From Selenomonadaceae bacterium (lineage in GTDB: Bacteria > Bacillota > Negativicutes > Selenomonadales > Selenomonadaceae): 48,447 nt of DNA. A program made the translations under genes and the position numbers. Shown here one piece after another: positions 36,601 to 43,582 of the stretch. The stretch's first letter is position 1; every line of letters starts with the position of its first letter. The notes under the pieces are model-generated. The model was not told where the DNA came from. It saw only the letters and a program-made list of their open reading frames with translations, and did not search any database. The stretch is taken from assembly GCA_017477125.1 (NCBI GenBank), contig JAFUXN010000108.1, positions 1 to 48,447 of the forward strand. Reading direction: 5' to 3'.

Positions 36601-38678
36601 TCACGGATATTTGGGCTTACGACGAGGTCAGCGGCAGAGTATTGATCGGCGACGAGCAGAGCAATTACATCAACGCGGGCGGTGGAGGCGTTTCGATGTG
36701 GGGAGGCAACGGCGGCGATGATATTCTCTACGGCGGCTCGGGCGATGATACTTTCGTTGCGGGGCAGGGTGAAGGTGATGTTGACATCATAGATTGCTCC
36801 TCAAGCGATCTTGTTTTCTTGCATAACATCAACTTCTCCGATCTGAAGTATTTGCGCCTGTGGGTAGGGAGCTCCTCAAGATCGGTAGACCTAATGACTG
36901 AAGATGATTCCGTCATTGAGGTATATTCAAATTTGGACGAGGCGACTACCAACTTCCAATTTGCCGACGGCTCTCTCATGAGGTACAGTGCAACAGATAA
37001 CGCCTGGCAACGTTCGACAGACGGCTCAACGTGGAGCACATTCACATTGGTCAACGGCACGCCCGTCGGTGTTCAAGTATATGACGATACCGCTCAAGTG
37101 TACTCGGATTATGTCGGTGCGTTCTCCCTCTCCTCTATCAACGACAGCTTGGTCACAGATATCAACGCGACCAACGACACCGTCAGCGGCAGAGTGTTGA
37201 TCGGCGACGCTCAAGACAATGAGATTGATGCCAATAATTACGGCTCAAGCTTGTGGGGCGGCAATGGCGGCGATGATACGCTCTACGGCGGCTCGGGCGC
37301 TGATACTTTCGTTGCGGGGCAGGGCGAAGGCGATGTTGACATCAGAAGCTACTCATCTGATGATCTCGTTTACCTGCATAACATTAATTTCTCCGATCTC
37401 AAGTATCTTCGCGTGTATGTAGGGAATTCCTCGAGAGCAGTGGACGCAGTTTCTGAAGATGGCACCTTCATTGCGGTATGGTCGGATTTCGATGAGGAGA
37501 CGACCAACTATCAATTTGCCGACGGCTCTCTCATGAGGTACAGTGCAACAGATAACGCCTGGCAACGTTCGACAGACGGCTCAACGTGGAGCACATTCAC
37601 ATCGGTCAACGGTACGCCCGTCGGTGTTCAAGTATATGACGATACCGCTCAAGTGTATTCTGATTTTGTCGGCGTCTTCGATCTCAATGATCTCAATGAC
37701 AGCTTGGTCACTGGTATCAGCGCCTACAACGATACCTTGAGCGGCAGAGTGTTGATCGGCGACGCTCAAGACAATTGGATTCGCGCCAATGATTACGGCT
37801 CCTCGTTGTGGGGAGGCAACGGCGGCGATGATACGCTCCGAGGCGGCGGCGGCGATGATACTTTCGTTGCGGGGCAGGGTGAAGGCGATGTTGACATCAG
37901 AAGCTACTCATCTGATGATCTCGTTTACCTGCATAACATTAATTTCTCCGATCTGAAGTATTTGCGCCTGTGGGTAGGGAGCTCCTCAAGATCGGTAGAC
38001 CTAATGACTGAAGATGATTCCGTCATTGAGGTATATTCGAATTTGGACGAGGCGACTACCAACTTCCAATTTGCCGACGGCTCTCTCATGAGGTACAGTG
38101 CAACAGATAACGCCTGGCAACGTTCGACAGACGGCTCAACGTGGAGCACATTCACATCAGTCAACGGCACACCCGTCGGTGTTTGGGTGAATGACACTAC
38201 CGCTCGAGTGTACTCAGATCACGTCGGCAGTTTCGCGCTCTCTGATCTCAACGACAGCTTGGTCACAGATATCAACGCGACCAACGACACCGTCAGCGGC
38301 AGAGTGTTGATCGGCGACGCTCAAGACAACAGCATTCGCGCCAATGATTACGGTTCAAGTTTGTGGGGCGGCACCGACGGCTATGATTATCTCTACGGCG
38401 GAGCGGGCGCTGATACTTTCGTTGCGGGCGCAGATGAGGGCAACACTGATATCATCGGTTGTGCCGACAATGATCTCGTGCTCCTGTGGAACGTCGATCT
38501 CAATGAGATGACGGTTGATCTGAGTAGTAGCGACTCGGGCGTGAACATCGCGCTCGACAACTCCTCAACCATCAACATCGCTCGAGCCGAAGACACCTCG
38601 ACCACTACGATCCAATTCTCCAACGGGAGCAAGCGACAATATAATTATTCCGATCAAACTTGGAGTACCAAATACTGA
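33678..38678 (+). CDS. RTX-repeat protein 2 (partner of receptor 2)
   Basis: 1666 aa, 554 more than RTX protein 1. No signal peptide. The same N-terminal two-segment region (about residues 1-440) is followed by seven ~185-aa units, with LWGG/MWGG motifs near residues 456, 633, 816, 1005, 1191, 1376 and 1561. The length gain equals three units. Units 4-6 share near-identical DNA blocks, evidence of recent internal recombination. Typical unit signature: GGSGADTFVAGQGEGDVDI, then SDDLVYLHNINFSDLKYL. Likely calcium-folded beta rolls, exported by an unknown route. The stop (38676-38678) overlaps the cobQ ATG by one base. Confidence 0.87.
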   Translation: MAQFYSSTEDATITGTNWTDSISTDGARTYVDGGRGEDTINPNGFLTTVHGGADNDKIHVLNSYIVAYGDDGNDYFLIRTYDNYRNVANITLVGGEGADEFDFRPYDHNIYGATIEDFTPGEDSFWLYADVNEPLRRYITYDFDDNGDIVIHNANGTANITLKDIKDFSEIADVTLGYRDYNGNLEGSTTFARAVSGDNTLINVVGRSSMILDIFASVVGSESSDWIYGGGYLSTVHGGGGNDSIYAISGKVDLYGEAGNDVLIAQAASAYLTDISMTGGTGRDRFSFNINTGSVNSLVITDFNVDDGDYVAFFYDYITTRHLLRSTNGDGDLVFKTSDGMIDFTMKDIKNFSDIANSTISCYTYLGSTLLETKTFEEMLVPYGMVKTVTSGGQTSAYISSLAGEDVWLGGWDFFNNKLSWEDDSIVVIDARDALIGGMLAGNSNDNLIYASDYGNQLWGGLGDNTLVGGAGIDSFWAGVGGTVHVENCSATDHIFLWNVNANDIQSSNAGFNGDSDGVTLNVGGENIMTVRRANNASTTTVQLLDGTRWSYDYSSGSAQLMTVPRGLIVSGRTVSVTSAFEGNLWLGGVDQNGDAVWGSDYLMNIDAYEDDGIRFLVGNAENNSIRAGHNGSTLWGGSSGYDILRGGDGNDVFYAGKGEYYTRVANYNSNDLIYLWNANFSDLKNMAVQSDYFFKSIGILFNDGSTVEASSSFEETTTFKFADGSFMRYDPSTNTWQRNTDGTWQTFSELDNAPIGVLALDDTAMIYSDHVGAFALVDLNDSSVTRVNATNDTISGRILIGDEQNNRIYANDYGNQLWGGNGGSDTLTGGSGADTFIAGLGEGNVSISNYASNDLVYLWNADRYDIKSMVVQNRTNRREREVRLTTVEDDTIKTVSRLDEETISFQLADGFTFRYVVADNAWQSYDSSTDEWQVFTSINGMPVGLELEYDYNAANIYTDYVGNFSLSEFNDSLITDIWAYDEVSGRVLIGDEQSNYINAGGGGVSMWGGNGGDDILYGGSGDDTFVAGQGEGDVDIIDCSSSDLVFLHNINFSDLKYLRLWVGSSSRSVDLMTEDDSVIEVYSNLDEATTNFQFADGSLMRYSATDNAWQRSTDGSTWSTFTLVNGTPVGVQVYDDTAQVYSDYVGAFSLSSINDSLVTDINATNDTVSGRVLIGDAQDNEIDANNYGSSLWGGNGGDDTLYGGSGADTFVAGQGEGDVDIRSYSSDDLVYLHNINFSDLKYLRVYVGNSSRAVDAVSEDGTFIAVWSDFDEETTNYQFADGSLMRYSATDNAWQRSTDGSTWSTFTSVNGTPVGVQVYDDTAQVYSDFVGVFDLNDLNDSLVTGISAYNDTLSGRVLIGDAQDNWIRANDYGSSLWGGNGGDDTLRGGGGDDTFVAGQGEGDVDIRSYSSDDLVYLHNINFSDLKYLRLWVGSSSRSVDLMTEDDSVIEVYSNLDEATTNFQFADGSLMRYSATDNAWQRSTDGSTWSTFTSVNGTPVGVWVNDTTARVYSDHVGSFALSDLNDSLVTDINATNDTVSGRVLIGDAQDNSIRANDYGSSLWGGTDGYDYLYGGAGADTFVAGADEGNTDIIGCADNDLVLLWNVDLNEMTVDLSSSDSGVNIALDNSSTINIARAEDTSTTTIQFSNGSKRQYNYSDQTWSTKY
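36841..37046 (+). repeat. Near-identical block in RTX protein 2 (unit 4; second copy in unit 6 at 37951-38156)
   Basis: About 206 bases match the copy 1110 bp downstream with one difference seen by eye. The offset equals two repeat units. Confidence 0.9.
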
Positions 38679-40147
38679 TGATTGATTTTGCGAAACACAT
38701 CATGCTGATGGGGACGGCGTCTCACGTCGGCAAGAGCATTCTCACCGCCGCGCTCTGCAGAATTTTTTTCCGAGCGGGCATCAGCGTCTGTCCGTTCAAG
38801 GCTCAAAACATGGCGCTCAACTCGTTCGTCACCGCCGACGGTCTTGAGATGGGGCGCGCTCAAGTCGCTCAAGCCGAGGCGGCGATGCTCGAGCCCGTTG
38901 TCGATATGAATCCCGTCCTGTTGAAGCCGACGGGTAATTCAACGTCGCAGGTCATCATCAACGGTCGAGCCGTCGGCGTCATGTCCGCCGCTCAATATCA
39001 TAACGGCTACTCGCTCAAAGCCTTCGACGCCGTCAAAGCCGCGCTCAATCGTCTTAATCAACAATTTGAACTGCTGGTGATCGAGGGCGCGGGCTCCCCC
39101 GCCGAGATCAATCTCAAGGACAACGACATCGTCAACATGCGCGTCGCAAAATATCTCAATGCTCCCGTCGTGTTGATCGCCGACATCGATCGCGGAGGGT
39201 CGCTCGCCGCTCTCGTCGGCACGCTTGAACTGCTCGATCCCGACGAACGCGATCTGGTTAAGGGCTTGGTGATCAATAAGTTTCGCGGCGACGTCAGCCT
39301 GTTCACTCCCGCCGTCGACTTCCTTGAGCGCAAGACCGGTAAGCCCGTGCTTGGAGTGTTGCCGTTCATTGATCGGTTGGGCATCGACGACGAGGATTCG
39401 GTGTCGCTCGACGACAAGAGTTCGACGGTCGAAGGCGAGCTCAACATCGCGGTGATCCGATTGCCTAAGATATCTAACTTCACGGATTTCGACAGCCTTG
39501 CGGGCGAATGCGATGTTCGATTGCTCTACGTGACAACGGTTGATGAGATTGATGATGCCGACGTGATCATCATGCCCGGCAGTAAGAATTCGTCGAGCGA
39601 TCTCATGTGGCTCCGCGCGGAGGGATTCGAAGATGCGATCAAGCGTCGGGCGGCGGAGGGCGCGGCGATCGTTGGGATATGCGGCGGCTATCAGATGCTC
39701 GGAAGAAAAATTTTCGATCCGCATCATACGGAGTCGACAGTTGAGGAGATTGACGGGCTTGGGCTGCTACCGTTGACCACGACATTTGCGGTCGAGAAGT
39801 TGACGCGGCAGGTGACGCTCGAACGATTGAAGTTCAGATTTCTCGATGACGAGATCGATGGTCGGGAGCTCGAGGGCTATGAAATACATGCGGGCGAGAC
39901 TGAACCGTCGTCGGCGTCGCTGATGATGGTTGATGATAATGTGTTCGGCACCTACGTGCATGGGATATTCGACAATGATGATTTCCGTCGGCAGATGCTC
40001 AACGCCGTTCGACGCCGGAAGGGGTTGGCGCCGCTCGAGAATGTGAGGAACCGTCGGGCGGAGAAACAAGCGGCTTATGATCGGTTGGCGCGGGTCGTCA
40101 GAGACAATCTCAACATGGCGCTGCTCGATAAGATCATCAACGGTTGA
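38678..40147 (+). CDS. cobQ: Cobyric acid synthase CobQ (CbiP)
   Basis: 489 aa, the glutamine-dependent amidotransferase that amidates adenosylcobyrinic acid a,c-diamide in cobalamin synthesis. The N-terminal P-loop domain has MGTASHVGKSILTAALCR and CPFKAQNMALNSFVT. The C-terminal class I glutaminase-like domain has MPGSKNSSSDLMWLR, the catalytic Cys in GICGGYQMLG, and a distal His in GTYVHGIFDNDDFR. Length is as usual. The ATG at 38678 overlaps the RTX 2 stop (TGATG), so it is translationally coupled; an upstream in-frame TTG at 38660 is less likely. No other cobalamin genes are in the window. A terminator follows. Confidence 0.95.
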   Translation: MIDFAKHIMLMGTASHVGKSILTAALCRIFFRAGISVCPFKAQNMALNSFVTADGLEMGRAQVAQAEAAMLEPVVDMNPVLLKPTGNSTSQVIINGRAVGVMSAAQYHNGYSLKAFDAVKAALNRLNQQFELLVIEGAGSPAEINLKDNDIVNMRVAKYLNAPVVLIADIDRGGSLAALVGTLELLDPDERDLVKGLVINKFRGDVSLFTPAVDFLERKTGKPVLGVLPFIDRLGIDDEDSVSLDDKSSTVEGELNIAVIRLPKISNFTDFDSLAGECDVRLLYVTTVDEIDDADVIIMPGSKNSSSDLMWLRAEGFEDAIKRRAAEGAAIVGICGGYQMLGRKIFDPHHTESTVEEIDGLGLLPLTTTFAVEKLTRQVTLERLKFRFLDDEIDGRELEGYEIHAGETEPSSASLMMVDDNVFGTYVHGIFDNDDFRRQMLNAVRRRKGLAPLENVRNRRAEKQAAYDRLARVVRDNLNMALLDKIING

Positions 40148-40159
40148 GGAATAAAAAAT

Positions 40160-40195
40160 GGCGCGCGCCTTCGACGCCCGGCTGCGCGCCTTTTT
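40160..40195 (+). terminator. Intrinsic terminator after cobQ
   Basis: GGCGCGC (40160-40166) pairs with GCGCGCC (40184-40190), followed by five T. It ends the receptor 2 / RTX 2 / cobQ unit. Confidence 0.8.
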
Positions 40196-40249
40196 ACGTT
40201 GGGACACAAATTTTTTTCTCGGCTGATATAAATTTTGTCGGCGGAAGGA

Positions 40250-41160
40250 AAAAAGGGCGTCGCCGCCTGAACGCGTGGCGGACGCCGCCGGCTTTATTCG
40301 CCATCACCATAAATTTTGCGCCCCATCATGTTCTCATCGCAGACCGCGGAAGGAAAGAAAAGGGCGTCGCCGCCTAATCGCGGGGCGGACGACGCCGGCT
40401 TTATCTGCCGCCTCCATAAATTTTGCGCCCCATCATGTTTTCATCGCAGAACGCGGAAGGGAGCGAGCCGCCCCATGTCCAGGCGGGCGCTCCGCCCTTC
40501 AGCCTTCGCCCCATAAAAATTTTTCGCCCCGTCCTGTTCCCGTTGCCGACCAAAGAACAGGAGCGAGCCGCCCCATCAGGGAGGCGGGCGCTCCCATCTT
40601 CAACCAACTTTCTCCATCGATAAAAATTTCGTCGGCAAAAAGAAAAGGGCGTCGCCGCCGATTCGCGGGGTGGACGACGCCGGCTTTATCCACCGCTGCT
40701 TCCATAAATTTTTCGCCCCATTATGTTTTCATCGTCGACTGCGGAAGGGAGCGAGCCGCCCCATGAGCTGGCGGGCGCTCCCATCTTCAACCAACTTTCC
40801 ACATCTATAAAAATTTCGTCGGCAAAAAGAAAAGGGCGTCGCCGCCTAATCGCGGGGCGGACGACGCCATATTTATTCGTCACCCACATAAATTTTGCGC
40901 CCCATTATGTTTTCATCGCAGACCGCGGAAGGAAAGAAAAGGGCGTCGCCGCCAATTCGCGGGGCGGACGCCGCCGGCTTTATCTGCCGCCTCATAAATT
41001 TTGCGCCCCATCATGTTTTTATCGCCGACCGCGGAAGGGAGCGAGCCGCCCCCATCAGAGGCGGGCGCTCCGACCTTCAGCTCAACTTTCCACATCTATA
41101 AAAATTTCGTCGGCAAAAAGAAAAGAGCGAGCCGCCCCAGGTGGAGGCGGGCGCTCGTAT
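40250..41160. repeat. Array of ten GC-rich intergenic palindromes of two families
   Basis: A ~1-kb stretch without genes. Family A (GGCGTCGCCGCC ... GGCGG..CGCC): 40256-40286, 40363-40396, 40648-40681, 40835-40868, 40942-40972. Family B (GAGCGAGCCGCC ... GGCGGGCGCTC): 40461-40492, 40561-40593, 40749-40780, 41039-41070, 41125-41156. The AT-rich spacers are themselves repeated (e.g. CATAAATTTTGCGCCCCAT, AAAATTTCGTCGGCAAAAAG). Family A units and the last B unit are followed on the minus strand by TTTT-C-TTT-rich runs, so they look like terminators for leftward transcription. Short open frames here are by-products of the repeats. Confidence 0.9.
41115..41156 (-). terminator. Likely terminator of the HAD hydrolase gene set
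   Basis: The last family B palindrome (41125-41156) lies 22 bp past the HAD stop and is followed on the minus strand by TTTTCTTTTT (41124-41115). It could end the leftward HAD transcript. Confidence 0.65.
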
Positions 41161-41178
41161 TTTTATAGTCAACTGAAT

Positions 41179-42015
41179 TTAAATGAGCTCTAAGCGTTTG
41201 AACGCGTTATACATGCCGTCGTCATCAACCGCGTCCGTCACGAAGGTCGCCGCATCTTTCGCCGCCTGCTCCCCGTCGCCCATCGCCACGCTAACCGCAC
41301 AGCACTCGAACATCGAGATGTCCCACTTCGAATCGCCAAACGCTATCGTCTCCGCTCGCTCCGCTTTCAAATACTCAAGCAGCTCCGCAATGCCGTTCGC
41401 CTTCGACAAGTCCTTCACGCCGAAGTCTCCGAACAACGCTCGATCGCCCTTGCCGCCCCACGTCCCGACCTTGAGCTCGTCGCCGAACGCCGCCTTCGCC
41501 TCTCGATAATCTTCATAGCTGTCGAGTATGAAACTGATCTTGTTGAGATCATCGCGATAGAGCCCCGCGCCAAAGATCATCTCGGGGAACAACTTCCGCA
41601 CCGTAAAATCTTCGGCGCGATCCTTGCCTTTGTAGGCGGCATATTTTTTTACAACATCATCGCCGCGCTCCTCAAAGTGCTCGCTCGCATACAAGCCCGA
41701 ATTGCTCTCAAGATAAAATTCCAACCCGCGCTCGTGAAGCCAGTCGACCACGCGCTTGCACTGATCCAACGTGATCAGTTTGTGGCTCACCACCGTACCG
41801 TGATCCTCAACGTAAGCGCCGTTGCCTCCGATCAGACCGTCGAGACCGATCGCCCAAATTGAATCGTAAATCTCCGCTCGAGAACGCCCCGTGCAGAGAT
41901 ACACCTTATGCCCGTTGGCTCGCGCCGCGCGGATCGCCTCGACCGCCGACGCCGGCACTTGGTTTTCATAATTGGTCAACGTCCCGTCGACGTCAATGAA
42001 AATGATCTTGCTCAT
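41179..42015 (-). CDS. HAD-superfamily (Cof-type) phosphatase
   Basis: 278 aa. HAD motif I is FIDVDGTLTN at the N-terminus, followed by motif II (LCTGR), a Cof-type cap domain (about residues 80-190) and motif IV (IAFGDSKWDISMFE). It would be a cytosolic Mg-dependent sugar-phosphate or nucleotide phosphatase; the substrate cannot be told. ATG 42015 is chosen; a TTG six bases upstream is also in frame. It lies 6 bp after the small Cys protein gene and is probably coupled to it. Confidence 0.9.
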   Translation of the reverse strand: MSKIIFIDVDGTLTNYENQVPASAVEAIRAARANGHKVYLCTGRSRAEIYDSIWAIGLDGLIGGNGAYVEDHGTVVSHKLITLDQCKRVVDWLHERGLEFYLESNSGLYASEHFEERGDDVVKKYAAYKGKDRAEDFTVRKLFPEMIFGAGLYRDDLNKISFILDSYEDYREAKAAFGDELKVGTWGGKGDRALFGDFGVKDLSKANGIAELLEYLKAERAETIAFGDSKWDISMFECCAVSVAMGDGEQAAKDAATFVTDAVDDDGMYNAFKRLELI

Positions 42016-42021
42016 GATCAA

Positions 42022-42372
42022 TCACCCGAGAAGTTCAGCCTTGTGCTCGAGGATCGCCAAGCCCGGCGTGCACGCTCCGCAATCGCAGTACTTCGCGCCC
42101 GACGCCTTGAGCTCGTCGGCATGCGCCGCAAACTTCGCCGCGCCTTCCGCTCCAAATATTTCCTTCGCGTCGTTCGAGTGCGCAAACGACACCAACGCAT
42201 CAATCGGCGTGATGCACTCGGCGATCGCGTCCGCCAATTTTTTTGCCGCTGCCTTCTCGTTGACCGTCCCGCGCGCATCGAGCCATGCCTGCGACACTTC
42301 TCTCAACCCCGCGTAGCACGACGGCGCCGCCATCATCTCTTTGACCTTCTCAACGATAAACGCATTTGCCAT
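42022..42372 (-). CDS. Small conserved Cys-containing protein of unknown function
   Basis: 116 aa, mostly helical, Ala-rich, with one Cys early (APSCYAG) and a Cys cluster near the end (KYCDCGACTPGLAIL) that could bind a metal. From memory, proteins of this size and pattern in Firmicutes are sometimes auto-labelled molecular chaperone Hsp90, but nothing here resembles the Hsp90 fold. ATG 42372 is chosen for GAGGAG eight bases upstream; the frame is open to 42390. It lies between the NYN and HAD genes in the same direction. Confidence 0.7.
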   Translation of the reverse strand: MANAFIVEKVKEMMAAPSCYAGLREVSQAWLDARGTVNEKAAAKKLADAIAECITPIDALVSFAHSNDAKEIFGAEGAAKFAAHADELKASGAKYCDCGACTPGLAILEHKAELLG

Positions 42373-42431
42373 TGCCAAAACTCCTCTCAATTAAACTGAT
42401 CAACACTTCGACAGTCGTTCGATCAATCCTG

Positions 42432-43400
42432 CTAATCGCCGTAGCACACATGATCATTTTTCAATTGCAATCCCAACTCATCAAGTTTTTCGAGCGTCAC
42501 CCTCAACTTCTGGCTCCTCGACCAAATCCCCACGCTCCTCAACATCTGAATGAAACGCCCGAGATGCATTCCGTTGATGAACGGCAACTCCACAAAATTC
42601 CCGTTGTGCTTGACAAAGATCGTCTCGCCCTCGTAATTCGACATGAAAAACTCTTGCAGGTCCTCGGGAAATTGTTTGAACTCCGGCTTGTCAAAGATCG
42701 CATACCCGTATCGATCAAGGAAGTGCACTTGGTTATCGACAACCTTCAAGAACAGGGAGCCAACCTCATCCTCAACCTTCTGCGCACGCGTCCAAATCTT
42801 GCACCGCCTCATCAGATCGAGAAATACATTGACAGGCATGCCCTCGACGAACGGCATCTCAACCAATTTCTCCCCGCGCTTGACGAAGATCGTGCTGCCC
42901 TTGTAATGCTTTCGAAAGTACTCATACAGACCGTTGGGCAGATCATCAACCTTGATCGATTCACTCTGCGACTCGCCGTCGATGATCCCGAGCGTCACGA
43001 AATTCATGTCGATCCCCATCCGCTCAAACAACTCCGTCAAGCCTTTCGACTGCGCCGCCATGCCCAGCAACAACACCTGCTTGCGCTTCTCGACCGCCAA
43101 TTGAATGATCGGCGCAAAATCTCTGTCGTTGGAGATGATCGCCAAGATGTCCGTGTCGGGCTCCTCATAGACCGCTTTCGCTATCAACACCGTCATCGAC
43201 AAGTCCGCCGAGTTCTTTCCGTAATCGCAATTGTGGATTCGGAATGTCGGGCTGCGACGCTTCAGATAAGCTTGAGGAAGCGTCTCCTCCTTGCCCACCA
43301 CGTCGCACACATAATCGCCGCTCTCGCTCAGCACCTCGTAGGACTCGAGCGCATTCGTGTACGGCACATTCTCCGCGTCGATAAATATATGTATCTTCAT
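42432..43400 (-). CDS. NYN-domain (LabA-like) protein with duplicated C-terminal module
   Basis: 322 aa. The N-terminal NYN/PIN-like nuclease domain (about residues 1-145) has HIFIDAENVPYTN, SADLSMTVLIAKAVYE and IISNDRDFAPII, supplying the expected acidic residues. The C-terminal half holds two copies of a ~65-aa module (e.g. STIFVKRGEKLVEMPFVEGM and ETIFVKHNGNFVELPFINGM, each followed by a Phe/Leu helix and a Trp), possibly an OST-HTH-like RNA-binding fold. It is probably an RNA-processing or regulatory nuclease. ATG 43400 has only a distant ribosome-binding site. Confidence 0.82.
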   Translation of the reverse strand: MKIHIFIDAENVPYTNALESYEVLSESGDYVCDVVGKEETLPQAYLKRRSPTFRIHNCDYGKNSADLSMTVLIAKAVYEEPDTDILAIISNDRDFAPIIQLAVEKRKQVLLLGMAAQSKGLTELFERMGIDMNFVTLGIIDGESQSESIKVDDLPNGLYEYFRKHYKGSTIFVKRGEKLVEMPFVEGMPVNVFLDLMRRCKIWTRAQKVEDEVGSLFLKVVDNQVHFLDRYGYAIFDKPEFKQFPEDLQEFFMSNYEGETIFVKHNGNFVELPFINGMHLGRFIQMLRSVGIWSRSQKLRVTLEKLDELGLQLKNDHVCYGD

Positions 43401-43403
43401 CAA

Positions 43404-43582
43404 AAATGCGGCGCGGATACTCCCGTCCTCTACGATGGGAGAGAGAGCGCCTCCGCCTCCTCCTTGCTTTTCTTTTTCCTAAATGATATTATTCCGTTGG
43501 GCAAAGACACTCGAAGTCGAGAGAACCGCTAGCCTGACAGAAAGACCGATTGGACAAGCTCCGCTCAATGCGGGGCAGTTGA
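43404..43582. other. Intergenic stretch with possible TnpB-element right-end remnant
   Basis: 179 bp between the NYN and mutS2 genes. It has no credible gene. A 7-bp hairpin (GCTCCGC, TCAAT, GCGGGGC at 43558-43576, with one G-T pair) followed by AGTTGAT resembles right-end hairpins of IS200/IS605-type elements. A second hairpin (CTCCC/GGGAG, about 43420-43442) lies nearer the NYN start. No T-run follows on either strand, so a terminator is unlikely. Confidence 0.35.

Noticed and set aside
40256-41156. CRISPR array
   Set aside because: Units are perfect palindromes of two different families with repeated, not unique, spacers and irregular spacing; no cas genes nearby.
40144-41193. Several short proteins rich in Arg, Ala and Gly encoded across the palindromes
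   Set aside because: They arise from the repeats in several frames on both strands, lack ribosome-binding sites and resemble one another only because the DNA is repetitive.
43558-43576. Intrinsic terminator of mutS2
   Set aside because: The hairpin is reasonable but no T-run follows it on the minus strand.
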